Positions 25,490 through 34,012 of a stretch of 64,000 bases of DNA are shown here, in pieces. The stretch lies in assembly GCA_021806045.1 (NCBI GenBank), contig JAJZDI010000005.1, positions 62,001 to 126,000 on the forward strand, written 5' to 3'. A program made the translations under genes and the position numbers. Numbering within the stretch: position 1 is the first letter of the stretch; every line of letters starts with the position of its first letter. The stretch is from Actinomycetes bacterium (GTDB lineage Bacteria; Actinomycetota; Acidimicrobiia; Acidimicrobiales; RAAP-2). The notes under the pieces are model-generated. The model was not told the DNA's origin, made no database searches, and worked only from the letters and a program-made list of their open reading frames with translations.

Positions 25490-26170
25490 TCAGTCGGGAG
25501 CGGTGAGCCGGTAGCCGGCACCCCGCACGGTGAGGATCAACGGCGCCCTGCCCGCCTCGTTCACCTTGCGACGCAGGTGGCCCACGTAGACGTCGACCAC
25601 GTTGCTGCCCGGCTCGAAGGCGTAGTCCCACACCTGGTCGAGGATCTGGGCCCGCGACAGCACCTGGGTCGGATGGCGCATGAACAGCTCGAGGAGCGCC
25701 CACTCCCGGTGCGAGAGGTCGATGCGGCGGTTGGCTCGCCACGCCACCTTCGAGAGCAGGTCGAGCCGCAGATCGCCCACGGTGAGGACGGTCGCCTCCG
25801 TCTGGACCTCGCTGCGGAGGACGGCACGGATCCGCGCCAGCAACTCCTCGAACGAGAAGGGCTTGGTCATGTAGTCGTTGGCACCGGCATCGAGGCCCAG
25901 CACCTTGTCCGTCACCTCGGCCCGGGCGGTCAGGATGATGACCGGCGTGGTACCCCCGCGCTGCCGGTGGCGACGCAGCACGTCGAGGCCGTCACCCTCG
26001 GCCAGCCCGAGGTCGAGGAGGACCAGACCGATCGACGACCCTTCGGCCCGCAGCACGGCGTCGGCCACCAGCGCCGTGTCGACGATGTCGGTGGCGTGTC
26101 CCTCGGCGCCCAGCCCCTTGCGGAGGAAGGACGCGATGCCTGGGTCATCTTCGACGACGAGGATCCGCAC
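25490..26170 (-). CDS. OmpR/PhoB-family response regulator
   Basis: 226 residues. Complete receiver: Asp8/Asp9, phosphoacceptor Asp53 (VLLDLGLAEGDG), Thr81 and Lys103 (TKPFSFEEL), then a winged helix (about 130-226) ending in TVRGAGYRL. GTG 26170 starts one base after the kinase stop; the ribosome-binding sequence is inside the kinase 3' end. It is last in the nine-gene minus-strand operon and is the natural partner of the adjacent kinase. Confidence 0.93.
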   Translation of the reverse strand: MRILVVEDDPGIASFLRKGLGAEGHATDIVDTALVADAVLRAEGSSIGLVLLDLGLAEGDGLDVLRRHRQRGGTTPVIILTARAEVTDKVLGLDAGANDYMTKPFSFEELLARIRAVLRSEVQTEATVLTVGDLRLDLLSKVAWRANRRIDLSHREWALLELFMRHPTQVLSRAQILDQVWDYAFEPGSNVVDVYVGHLRRKVNEAGRAPLILTVRGAGYRLTAPD

Positions 26171-26171
26171 C

Positions 26172-27617
26172 TCAGATCCCGACCATCTCCACCGGCAGGG
26201 TGGCCCGCACCCGGTCCGGGGGGATCGTGATGGTGGCGCGGCAGCCGCCGAGGGGCGACGACCCGAGCGCGAACGTGCCGCCATGGGCTCGGGCCACCGC
26301 GGCGACGATGGCCAGACCCAGACCACTGCCACCGGAGGCGGCCTGTTCCGGCCGGCCGAAGCGGGCCAACGCCACGGCGATCTGGTCTGGTGCCAGTCCG
26401 GGCCCGCTGTCGTCGACCGAGATGGCCACCCCGCCGTCGGCCTCGAGGGTGGCGGCGATGGCGATGGTGTCGTCCGCTCCGGTGGCCTTCACCGCGTTGT
26501 CGAGCAGGTTCAGCAACGCACCCCGGAGCTTGTCGGCGTCCACGTCGATGACGACGTCGGGCGCTTCCGAACGCGTCCACTGGCGTGGGGCGAGGACCAC
26601 GGCGGCCTCGAAGGTGTCGGCCACCATGGCGCGCAGGTCGACCGGGTGCGTCTCGAGGAAGTCGGGCTCGAGCACCCGGCCGAGCATGAGGAGGCGCTCC
26701 ACCAGGTTGCGCATGTGGTCGAGCTCGTCGATGACCGTCTGCACGGTGGACCGCACCTCGTCAGGGTCCTCGACCCCCACCCGCTGCATCACCTCGAGGT
26801 GGCCCCTGGCGACGGTCAGCGGGGTGCGCATCTGGTGGGAGACGTCCGAGATCAGGCGCCGCTGGGCCTCGATGGCGGCCGACAGGCGGTCGAGCATGCC
26901 GTCGAACGTGGCGGCCAGCTGGCCCACCTCGTCGTCGGTCCCCTGGTCCCCCAGTCGGCGGTCGAGCTCGCCCTGGGCTGCGGCGTCGGCGGCGGCGGTG
27001 ATGCGACCCACGGTGCGCAGCAGCCGCCGCAGGAGCAGATAGGCGGCGACCACGGCGGCCAGAAGGGCGACCACCGCTTCGCCGGCCAGCACGAGCACCA
27101 CCCGGTGCTGGTCCGCCCGGATGCCGGTCAGGTCGGCGGCGGCCACAAGCGTTCCGAGGGTCCGGGTGCCGGACCGGATGGGTGAGACGACGACCAGGAG
27201 AGGCATGCCGCCGGCCGTCAGCTCGTCCGTCGACGTGGTCTGCGGCGGACGGTCCAGGAGGGCCTGGAGCGTGGGATCGGCCAGGAGCGGTCCCGAGCCG
27301 GTGCTCCCCAAGTGGACGGGGCCGGCCAGGCCGACCAGGAGGTAGTCGCCTTTCGGGAGGACCTGGGCCGAGAGGTAGCGGACGGACCGGGCGGCAAGGT
27401 CGGTGGGTGCCGTGCTGCGCACGGTCCCCGCGTACTGGCGGACCTGGGCTGTCAGGTCGTTCGACACGGTGGCCATGGAGTGGGACGTGAAGATGCGCTC
27501 GGTCTCGAAGGTGGTCAGGCCGAGCACGATGGCCAGCAGGACGGCGAGGAACCCGGCGAGGCGCGTCGCCGTGCCCGGCCGCCGGATCCACCCATGACCG
27601 CCAGCGGCAGGTGTCAA
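26172..27617 (-). CDS. Membrane sensor histidine kinase
   Basis: 481 residues. Membrane helix about 18-37, an extracytoplasmic sensor of about 135 residues, a second helix about 172-196, HAMP, then DHp with His261 (LISDVSHQMRTPLTV) and the ATPase domain (NLLDNAVKAT, DDSGPGL, GGSGLGLAI). The start is TTG 27617, whose bases overlap the upstream stop (TTGA), matching the overlapping style of the operon. Co-operonic with the electron-transfer proteins, so it may sense redox state or the exported proteins; that is inference. Confidence 0.9.
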   Translation of the reverse strand: MTPAAGGHGWIRRPGTATRLAGFLAVLLAIVLGLTTFETERIFTSHSMATVSNDLTAQVRQYAGTVRSTAPTDLAARSVRYLSAQVLPKGDYLLVGLAGPVHLGSTGSGPLLADPTLQALLDRPPQTTSTDELTAGGMPLLVVVSPIRSGTRTLGTLVAAADLTGIRADQHRVVLVLAGEAVVALLAAVVAAYLLLRRLLRTVGRITAAADAAAQGELDRRLGDQGTDDEVGQLAATFDGMLDRLSAAIEAQRRLISDVSHQMRTPLTVARGHLEVMQRVGVEDPDEVRSTVQTVIDELDHMRNLVERLLMLGRVLEPDFLETHPVDLRAMVADTFEAAVVLAPRQWTRSEAPDVVIDVDADKLRGALLNLLDNAVKATGADDTIAIAATLEADGGVAISVDDSGPGLAPDQIAVALARFGRPEQAASGGSGLGLAIVAAVARAHGGTFALGSSPLGGCRATITIPPDRVRATLPVEMVGI

Positions 27618-28171
27618 TGGTCCCCGGAGTCCGAGGGGCTGGTGGTGGCCGTGCTCCCGTTCGACCCGCCGTCACCCGATCCGTCCGTCGGCTTGGACGC
27701 CGGCGCCGGCGACGGCGAGTCGCTCCCCGAGCCAGACGTTCCCTGGTCGGCGGTGACAGGTGGGGCCTCGGGCACGGTGGCCGGCGGTGGCTCGGTGGCC
27801 GGCGGTGGCTCGGTGGTCGCCGGTGCCTCGGTGGTCGGCGGTGCGGCACCGCCCTGACCGGACGGGGCGGCCGACCCGTTGGTGTCGGACGGCTCGGTCC
27901 CGTGCTCCACCACCACGGGCCGGGTGGCGGTGACCACCGTCGAGCCGTCGTGGGGGCTGTCGGCCGGTGCCGGCGTCGGCGACGGTCCGACGGCGGCGAC
28001 GTCGACGGCGGGCGGCGCCGGTTCAGCCCGGCTGACCAGGGCCCCACCGAGGCCACCGGCCACCAGCACCGAAGCGACCAGGGCGCCTGCGATCGGCCCC
28101 AGCCACCACGACGGACCCGGGGCACCACTGGCGGTGCCAGCCGTGACGTTGCGGGACGTCTTCGCGCTCAC
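27614..28171 (-). CDS. Single-pass anchored Pro/Thr/Ser-rich exported protein
   Basis: 185 residues. Short cytoplasmic head (VSAKTSRNVTAG), one membrane helix (about 26-46), then a long low-complexity extracytoplasmic tail rich in Pro, Thr, Ser, Ala and Gly (TTEPPPATEPPPAT, SGSGSDSPSP). No cysteine or cofactor motif is seen. GTG 28171 is chosen because it overlaps the ferredoxin stop (GTGA) and has GGAGGG just upstream; ATG codons at 28183 and 28192 are alternatives. It sits between the ferredoxin and the kinase. It could be a spacer or scaffold; no function is evident. Confidence 0.7.
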   Translation of the reverse strand: MSAKTSRNVTAGTASGAPGPSWWLGPIAGALVASVLVAGGLGGALVSRAEPAPPAVDVAAVGPSPTPAPADSPHDGSTVVTATRPVVVEHGTEPSDTNGSAAPSGQGGAAPPTTEAPATTEPPPATEPPPATVPEAPPVTADQGTSGSGSDSPSPAPASKPTDGSGDGGSNGSTATTSPSDSGDH

Positions 28172-28434
28172 CGGGCCCTCCATGCGCTCCATGGTGCCCG
28201 AACGGAGGGCGTCGTGCCCGTCGACTCGCCGGGGACCTCCCTGACGACGATGGCCTGCCGGGGGCACGCAGCCGCAGCGCGACGGAGCCGGCGGGCATCG
28301 CCCGGCTCGTCCACCTCGGCCGTGCCGACCCGGGCGAACCCCCACCCGTCGAGATCGATGGTCTCCGGGGCCAGCAGGGCGCACATGCCGTGTCCCCGGC
28401 AGCGGGTCAGGTCGATCGAGACGCGCACGGTCAT
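28168..28434 (-). CDS. Small ferredoxin with three cluster cysteines
   Basis: 88 residues. Pattern C12-x5-C18 (CRGHGMC) plus Cys57 in ACPRQAI matches single-cluster ferredoxins that bind [3Fe-4S] (SoyB/P450-type); the fourth ligand position is Gly or His. ATG 28434 overlaps the stop of the NuoF-like gene (ATGA), so the two are made together. Likely passes electrons to or from the NuoF-like flavoprotein. Confidence 0.85.
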   Translation of the reverse strand: MTVRVSIDLTRCRGHGMCALLAPETIDLDGWGFARVGTAEVDEPGDARRLRRAAAACPRQAIVVREVPGESTGTTPSVRAPWSAWRAR

Positions 28435-29834
28435 CGGGATGACCTCGCCGGCACGCGTGGCACCGCCAGCCAGCCCCCGGCCGGGCCGGGGGGGCACGGG
28501 ATCCCTGCGCGGTGCCGGTCGGCGTCCGCTCCGGACGCCCGGAGCGCGGACGAGAGGAGATGGGCGGCACCGTCGGGAAGGTGGCAGGCGCCCCGCCCGG
28601 GCAGGTCCTCGAGGAGTCGGAGCATCTGGCGCTGCGAGCGCCGGCTGGTGCGCCCGCGGGCCAGCCCGGCGGCCGAGGCGGTGAGGATGGGTAGGCCCTG
28701 GACGCACGGCCCGCACTGGCCGGCCGATCCGGCGGTGAGGAACTCGAGGAGCCGCGCCGTCTCGGCCAGCACGCACGCTCCAAGTGGCAGCACGCCGATG
28801 ACGCCGCTGCCCAGGCTCGCTCCCACGGTCCGCAGCCCGGCGGCGTCGAGCGGCAGTTGCAGCGCGGTTTGGCCGTCGACCCAGGTGCCTGCGTAGCCAC
28901 CGATGAGCACGGCGCCCGGTGCGCCGGGCACGCCGGCGGTGCTGAGCACGTCCGCCACCGAGGCGGGACCCGACACCTCGAAGACGCGTCCCGGCTCGGC
29001 GACCGCGCCCACCACGGTCACCAGGCGCGTGCCGGGCGTGGACGGGCTGCCGAGCCCGGCCCACAGCTCGGGGCCCACTCGCGTGATCATGGCGACATGG
29101 GCCACCGTCTCGACGTTGTAGACGAGGACCGGTCGGCCGCCCCCCGGTCCTTCGGTGGCGAGCGGCCGGCGGTGGGGGAAGGGAACCGGCGGACCACCGG
29201 CCAGCATCGATGCCACCGCGCTGGCCTCCCCGCTGACGTAGGAGTCGGGCCCGACGGTGATGTGCCACCGGGGATCGGCCACCCCCCGCTGGCGGCGCTC
29301 GTCGGCGGCCGCCCGGAGCGCGGCGATGGTCCCGTCTGAACCGCGGTGGACGTGCACGATGGCCTCGGCGGCCCCCGCCGCCCACACGATCAGGGCCAGC
29401 CCGTCGAGGACGAGATGAGGACGGAGCTGGCAGAGGAGGCGGTCCTTGCCGCTGGCCGGCTCGCTCTCGCTGGCGTTGACCACCACCAAGGGGGGCGTGA
29501 CGGCGGCCCGGGCAGTGGCGAGCTTGGCCGCCGAGGGGAAGGCGCCCCCACCCCGTCCCGTCAGGCCGGCCGCCTCGATGGCGGCGAGGATCGCCTCAGG
29601 GGCCAGATGGAGTCCGGCGGGTCCGAGCCGGGCGAGGTGGGCGTCGAGCGACTCCGCTCCGGCACCGGCCGGCGGCCCGGCCAGGAGCAGTGCGCCCGGT
29701 GCGCCGGGCATCGCCACGTGCCCGGCACGCGGCCCGTCGTGGCGCGCCTCGTGGCGATGGAAGTTGCGAGGCGGCATGGCGGAGTGGTTGGGGGTGGGGC
29801 GGGAGATGGGCTCGTGGCCTGCGGCACCGTTCAT
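28431..29834 (-). CDS. NuoF-like flavoprotein with SLBB domain
   Basis: 467 residues. Fits the 51-kDa NADH-dehydrogenase fold: FMN/NADH motif GLTGRGGGAFPSAAK, NASESEPASGKDR, GPDSYVSGEASAV and YNVETVAHV, then SLBB. The C-terminal Fe-S region has GQCGPCVQG and GACHLPDG, but the first ligand of the usual SCGxCxPC is Ala, leaving three cysteines. The cluster may therefore be [3Fe-4S] or absent. The N-terminal ~60 residues are His/Pro-rich and unlike NuoF. ATG 29834 overlaps the stop of the cytochrome gene. Probably the cytoplasmic electron entry point of the module; NADH use is inferred from family. Confidence 0.82.
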   Translation of the reverse strand: MNGAAGHEPISRPTPNHSAMPPRNFHRHEARHDGPRAGHVAMPGAPGALLLAGPPAGAGAESLDAHLARLGPAGLHLAPEAILAAIEAAGLTGRGGGAFPSAAKLATARAAVTPPLVVVNASESEPASGKDRLLCQLRPHLVLDGLALIVWAAGAAEAIVHVHRGSDGTIAALRAAADERRQRGVADPRWHITVGPDSYVSGEASAVASMLAGGPPVPFPHRRPLATEGPGGGRPVLVYNVETVAHVAMITRVGPELWAGLGSPSTPGTRLVTVVGAVAEPGRVFEVSGPASVADVLSTAGVPGAPGAVLIGGYAGTWVDGQTALQLPLDAAGLRTVGASLGSGVIGVLPLGACVLAETARLLEFLTAGSAGQCGPCVQGLPILTASAAGLARGRTSRRSQRQMLRLLEDLPGRGACHLPDGAAHLLSSALRASGADADRHRAGIPCPPGPAGGWLAVPRVPARSSR

Positions 29835-30739
29835 CGGACGGCGTCCTGGTGGTGGGGCCAGGCTGCCGTCGGGTGATCAGGCTGCCCGAACGGGGGCAGC
29901 GCCACCGGGGGGGTGCGCCCCGCGGCGACGCTGGATGCGCCGCCGGCCGCGGGCCACGCCACCGGGGAGGTCGGAACCGGTGCCGGGACCGTTGTATTCG
30001 CCGCTGCCGGTGTGTGCCATGGAGCCGTGCCAGCAGGCTGCACTGTCGACGGCTGGGCGGTCGACGGCTGCACTGTCGACGGCTGCACAGGGGGCTGGAC
30101 GGGCTCGGGCACGGGCCGGGAGCGACCGGCCAGCGCGCGGGTGGCGGCCACGAGGGAGACGAGCACGATGGTGGCGGCGTAGACGAGCCGGAGGGAGGCG
30201 GTGTCACTTCCGGCGGTGATCCCGTGCCAGGCGGACACGGCGAAGATCCCCAGGCTGAGTTGGTGGACCGGGTACCAGGCGTGCCGGCCCACGATGCCGG
30301 CGAGGGCTGCCGTGGCCGTGGTGAGGACGATCCCGTAGAGAGCCAGCGTCCCGAGGGTCACGGCAGCGGGCCGGTAGGTGGCGTGGCCGGGGAGGAACAC
30401 CCCCGCCCAGCCGACGCCCGCGTAGCGGTCGAGCGCGAGGGCGGTCACGTGCCCGGCGACGAGGACGACGGTGGCGGCTGCCAGCACGGCGTGGAAGCGG
30501 AGGCGGGTGGCGCGACCGACGGCCCGATGGGTGGCCCACGGATGTCGGAACCACAGCCCGGCCGTCACCAGCGCGGTGAGGGACAGGTAGGAGGCGACGC
30601 CGAGACCGCGCCCGGCGATCCACGGGAACATCCGGTTGTGGACCAGCGGCGACGTGGCGACGGCGAGCCAGTGGCCGGCCAGGACCGACCCGACGATGAC
30701 GGCGCCGGCCGTCAGCGATGTCCGGTTGCCGGCCTTCAT
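29831..30739 (-). CDS. Ferric-reductase-like transmembrane cytochrome b
   Basis: 302 residues. Six predicted membrane helices in the first ~220 residues. Two pairs of helix histidines fit the bis-heme pattern of the FRE/YedZ family: H-x13-H in RFHAVLAAATVVLVAGH and H-x12-H in HQLSLGIFAVSAWH. The C-terminal ~80 residues are a Pro/Thr/Gln/Val repeat tail (QPSTVQPSTAQPSTVQP). It would carry electrons across the membrane from the flavoprotein/ferredoxin pair. ATG 30739 overlaps the apbE stop by four bases. Confidence 0.85.
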   Translation of the reverse strand: MKAGNRTSLTAGAVIVGSVLAGHWLAVATSPLVHNRMFPWIAGRGLGVASYLSLTALVTAGLWFRHPWATHRAVGRATRLRFHAVLAAATVVLVAGHVTALALDRYAGVGWAGVFLPGHATYRPAAVTLGTLALYGIVLTTATAALAGIVGRHAWYPVHQLSLGIFAVSAWHGITAGSDTASLRLVYAATIVLVSLVAATRALAGRSRPVPEPVQPPVQPSTVQPSTAQPSTVQPAGTAPWHTPAAANTTVPAPVPTSPVAWPAAGGASSVAAGRTPPVALPPFGQPDHPTAAWPHHQDAVR

Positions 30740-31719
30740 CGGGCGACCCAGGTGAGCGACGGTGCCATCGACCGGCTCCAGGCGACCTCTCCCGCCTCGG
30801 TCACCCACAGGGCGGCGAGGCCTCGCCGTGCGGCGGCCGCCGCGATGCCAGCGGCCCCGGCCAGGAACAGGGACTTGCTCCACACCTCGGCGGCGGCGGG
30901 GTCCCGGCCCACCACGGTCACCGCGGCCAGCCCCTCGCCGCCGGGCTCGCCGGTGGCCGGATCGATGAGGTGGTGGACGGCCCGCCCGCCCGCCCGCCAG
31001 CGCCGGACCCGGGTCGATGAGGTCGCGCAGGCCCGATCCACGAGGCTGACGACGGCGACGGGCTCGGTGCCCCCGGCGGGGTCCTCCACGCCCACCATCC
31101 AGGCGTCTGCGTCGTCCGGCCGCCCGACGGCGATGCAGTCGCCACCGGCCTCGATCAGCCCGCCGCCGGTATCGGCCAGCTCGGCCGCCGCCCAACGGAG
31201 CGCCAGGCCCTTGCCGATCCCTCCGAGATCGACGGCGTCGGGACCGAGGAGGACCTCAGGGCTCGGACCACCGCGCAGGCGAGGTCGCCACGGCCCCCGC
31301 CGCATGGGCCCGGTTCGCTGGTGCGCCGCACGGCGGGTCGCCGGAACTGCCCCCGGCCTCCCGATGTCGGTGAAGGTGCGGTCGTAGCCCAGTGCCACCA
31401 ACCGGTCGTGCACCCTCGGGTCGAACGTGCCGCCGGTCGCCTGGTGCGCCGAGTGCGCGGCATGGAGTGCCCGGAAGCAGGTCTGGTCGACACGCTGCCA
31501 GCGGTCCGGGTGGCGGTTGGCGACCGACAGCGGGCTGCGCTCGTCGAATCGTGAGCACGAGTGGTCGACGGCGGTGAACACATCGAGCGCTGCCCGGGCC
31601 GCCTGCTCGGCCGCTGGACCCGTCGTAGCGGTCCGCACGGAGACGCGGGTGCCCATCGCCCGTCGGGACAGGACGAGGTCGGTGTGCCCGGAGGTGTCCG
31701 CCAGCGGATCAGGGGACAT
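30736..31719 (-). CDS. apbE: FAD:protein FMN transferase
   Basis: 327 residues. ApbE attaches FMN from FAD to a Ser/Thr of exported proteins. Motifs: RRAMGTRVSV near the start, FDPRVHDRL, DLGGIGKGLA and HHLIDPATGEP (metal and FAD binding). No signal peptide or lipobox, so it may act in the cytoplasm or be exported by another route. A degenerate Arg/Pro-rich stretch (about 135-155) replaces part of the usual insert. ATG 31719 lies 11 bases inside the upstream gene. No protein in the window has a canonical FMN-binding domain for it to modify. Confidence 0.9.
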   Translation of the reverse strand: MSPDPLADTSGHTDLVLSRRAMGTRVSVRTATTGPAAEQAARAALDVFTAVDHSCSRFDERSPLSVANRHPDRWQRVDQTCFRALHAAHSAHQATGGTFDPRVHDRLVALGYDRTFTDIGRPGAVPATRRAAHQRTGPMRRGPWRPRLRGGPSPEVLLGPDAVDLGGIGKGLALRWAAAELADTGGGLIEAGGDCIAVGRPDDADAWMVGVEDPAGGTEPVAVVSLVDRACATSSTRVRRWRAGGRAVHHLIDPATGEPGGEGLAAVTVVGRDPAAAEVWSKSLFLAGAAGIAAAAARRGLAALWVTEAGEVAWSRSMAPSLTWVAR

Positions 31720-32188
31720 AGGACGCGCCGGTGGTGGCGTGGGTGGGAGGCGGTGGCGCCGGCGCGGCGCGGACGGGTGCCGGTGCTGGCGCGGCCGCCT
31801 GGACCGGCACGGGGGTCGGTGCGGGCGCGGGTTCGGTGGCCACGGGTGCCGATGCCTGTGCGGACAGTGCGGAGATCGCTGCCTGCTCTGCAGCGATCTG
31901 TTGGCGGAGCTGGGCGATCCTGGCCAGCTGCTCGGCCTCCTGGCGCGCCAGCGCCGGCTCGGTCGTGGTGGTGGTCGCCACCACCGGCTGGGTGGCGGTC
32001 GCCGGCGCCGCCGGCGCGGTCGCCGCCGGGGGGTGCGACGCGGCCAGGACCGGCGTAGTGGTGGCCGCCCACGTGACGGCCAGCCCGGTGATGGCCGCCG
32101 AGGTCGCTACGGCCGCCGCCGGCGCCCGGAGGCGCCGGCGGTCACCACTGGCCTTGTCGAGCCCGCTCCCGGGGACGGCCTCAGCCAT
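31709..32188 (-). CDS. Exported coiled-coil Ala/Pro-rich protein
   Basis: 159 residues. Membrane or signal helix (about 22-48), a charged coiled-coil segment (EAEQLARIAQLRQQIAAEQ), then an Ala/Pro/Val-rich tail ending in TTGASYVP. That end loosely resembles the ApbE modification motif SGATYTS, but the modified Thr would be Val. The gene overlaps the next (apbE) by 11 bases and the previous by 8. Its pairing with apbE is why I mention it; no family recognised. Confidence 0.68.
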   Translation of the reverse strand: MAEAVPGSGLDKASGDRRRLRAPAAAVATSAAITGLAVTWAATTTPVLAASHPPAATAPAAPATATQPVVATTTTTEPALARQEAEQLARIAQLRQQIAAEQAAISALSAQASAPVATEPAPAPTPVPVQAAAPAPAPVRAAPAPPPPTHATTGASYVP

Positions 32189-32753
32189 CAGAGGAGCCCG
32201 ACGATCCCGACGATCCCGACGAGGAGTCGGGGCTCCTGTCGGAGCCCGACCCCGAGGTCGTGGTGCCAGAGCCCGACCCCGAGGTCGTGCCCGATCCTGT
32301 CCCGGACGAGGACCCGGACGTCGACGTGCCGCCCCACTCGGTGGCGTCGGAGCCCCGGTGGTCGTCGCCGTAGCTCCCGCTGCCCGAGCTGCCTTCCGAG
32401 GGCTCGGACGGTTCGGTCCACGTCGGCGTGGTCACGGGCGGCGCCGTCACCGGCGGAGGCGTCGTCACCGGTGGTGTCGTCGTCGGTGGGGCTGCTTCGC
32501 GCGCCGCCGCCGCCGCCTTGGCCGCCGCCAGCTGCTTGTCGAGGCTGGCCTTCTCGGCGGCCAGGCCGTTGATCGTGTTGCCGAGGGTGTCCTGCGTCGA
32601 GGACGGCGCCGGTGTGGTGACCGTCGTGTGGGTCGGGCTCGTGGTCGTCACCGCCGGGTGGGACGGGGCCGAGGGTGCGGCCGTTGCCACCCCTCCGGCG
32701 ACCAGCCCCGCTGACGCTGCGATGCCGACGATCCAGGGCTTGAGTGGCGACAT
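32181..32753 (-). CDS. Exported Ser/Gly/Thr-rich protein, first gene of redox operon
   Basis: 190 residues. Signal peptide-like N-terminus (MSPLKPWIVGIAASAGLVAGGVATAA, cut near residue 26), a short coiled coil (INGLAAEKASLDKQLAAAK), a Thr/Pro stretch and a C-terminal Ser/Gly-rich low-complexity region. No cofactor motif. ATG 32753 has GGAGG seven bases upstream, the clearest ribosome-binding site in the operon, supporting this as the first gene. Shares the helix-plus-tail design of the proteins at 31709 and 27614. Confidence 0.72.
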   Translation of the reverse strand: MSPLKPWIVGIAASAGLVAGGVATAAPSAPSHPAVTTTSPTHTTVTTPAPSSTQDTLGNTINGLAAEKASLDKQLAAAKAAAAAREAAPPTTTPPVTTPPPVTAPPVTTPTWTEPSEPSEGSSGSGSYGDDHRGSDATEWGGTSTSGSSSGTGSGTTSGSGSGTTTSGSGSDRSPDSSSGSSGSSGSSDG

Positions 32754-33037
32754 GAGGGTTCCTCCATGGGTGGGTCTCGGTGCGTTTCGGTGACGCGTGG
32801 TGCGATGCCGACAACTGTGCGTGCCGTAGCTGAGCGCAACGTGAAACGTCGATGAACGTTCCTTCATGAATCGGGCCCATGGGGGTGGGGCCGGACGGGG
32901 TCGGGCGTGGGCGCCCTCGGGACGACGCGTGCCCCCAGACGAGTTCCGGGAGGCGGGCGCCAGTGGCTCGGAAGGGCCGCCGGAGGGGTTGCGGCCGCCG
33001 GTGCGCGCCGGCGGGTGAGCGGCTACCATCGCCCGGT

Positions 33038-33112
33038 ATGAAGAAGCTGCTCGTCCTGGCCGTTCTCGTCGCGCTCGGGGTCGTCGCCGCCAAGCGGCTC
33101 CGCGCCGCCTGA
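33038..33112 (+). CDS. Possible 24-residue single-helix membrane peptide
   Basis: MKKLLVLAVLVALGVVAAKR followed by LRAA: a two-lysine start, one hydrophobic helix and a basic end. It resembles the very short DLW-39-like actinobacterial membrane peptides in design. No ribosome-binding site is evident before ATG 33038. It lies alone in the gap between the redox operon and the HAD gene, so it may be a chance ORF. Confidence 0.4.
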   Translation: MKKLLVLAVLVALGVVAAKRLRAA

Positions 33113-33217
33113 TCCACCGGCCACCTGGCCAACGGGCCGGCCGGCCGCCGGTCCCGACAACGCACGGCAGGTAACCTGCGAGGCGACCCGCCTCCGCCAG
33201 CCGAGGCGCGCCCGTGC

Positions 33218-34006
33218 TCAGGTCGGCGGGTTCCGCCTCATGATCCGCCAGGCCAGCAGCAACGCGCCGGTCACGGCGACGGCTCCCGCTGCGGTGGCCG
33301 TCGCCGGGAGGCTCGGCACCGGGACGCGATCCCGGAGGCGGACCGGCTTCGTGAACTGGACGGTCTCCCAGCCGCGCTCCCGGGCGACCTTGGCCAGGAC
33401 GCGGTCGGGATTGACCGCCACCGGGTGGCCGACCGCCTCGAGCATCGGGAGATCGGTGTACGAGTCCGAGTAGGCCGACGAACCGCCCAGGTCGAGCCCG
33501 TCAGCGGCGGCGAGGTCACGGATGGCCTCCGCCTTGAAGGGGCCGTAGGCGTAGAACGCCATCTCGCCCGTGTAGCGGCCGTCGTCGTCGACGACGGCCC
33601 GGGTGGCGATGGCGCCGTCGACGCCGAGGTGGTCGGCGAGGGGCTGGACGATCTCCTCGGGTGACGCCGAGACCAGGTAGACGCGTTCGCCGGCGGCGCG
33701 GTGGGCCTCGATGAGATCGAGGGCCTCCGCGTAGATGATCGGCTCGACCGTCTCCTCCAGTGCCTCGCGCACGATCCCACGGATCTGCTCCCGGTCCCAC
33801 CCGCGGGTCAGGGTGAGCATGGACTCCCGGACCCGCTCGAGCTTCTGCTCGCTCGCCCCCAGGTGCAGGTAGATGAGCTGTGAGGCCAGGGCTCGGACGA
33901 CCAGGCGGCGGTTGATGAGGCCGCCACGGTAGAAGGGTCCGCCGAACGCGGCGATCGAAGCCTTGGCGATCACCGTCTTGTCGAGGTCGAAGAAGGCGGC
34001 GCGCAC
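33218..34006 (-). CDS. HAD-IB family phosphatase with C-terminal membrane anchor
   Basis: 262 residues. HAD motif I FDLDKTV (nucleophile Asp), motif II VSASPEE, motif III lysine in GPFKAEA and motif IV SDSYTDLPML. The HAD-IB subclass includes SerB-like and acyl-phosphate phosphatases; the substrate is not identifiable. The last ~25 residues form a hydrophobic helix ending in basic residues, a tail anchor. GTG 34006 is six bases after the upstream trkA stop, same strand. Confidence 0.85.
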   Translation of the reverse strand: MRAAFFDLDKTVIAKASIAAFGGPFYRGGLINRRLVVRALASQLIYLHLGASEQKLERVRESMLTLTRGWDREQIRGIVREALEETVEPIIYAEALDLIEAHRAAGERVYLVSASPEEIVQPLADHLGVDGAIATRAVVDDDGRYTGEMAFYAYGPFKAEAIRDLAAADGLDLGGSSAYSDSYTDLPMLEAVGHPVAVNPDRVLAKVARERGWETVQFTKPVRLRDRVPVPSLPATATAAGAVAVTGALLLAWRIMRRNPPT

Positions 34007-34012
34007 CGACCT

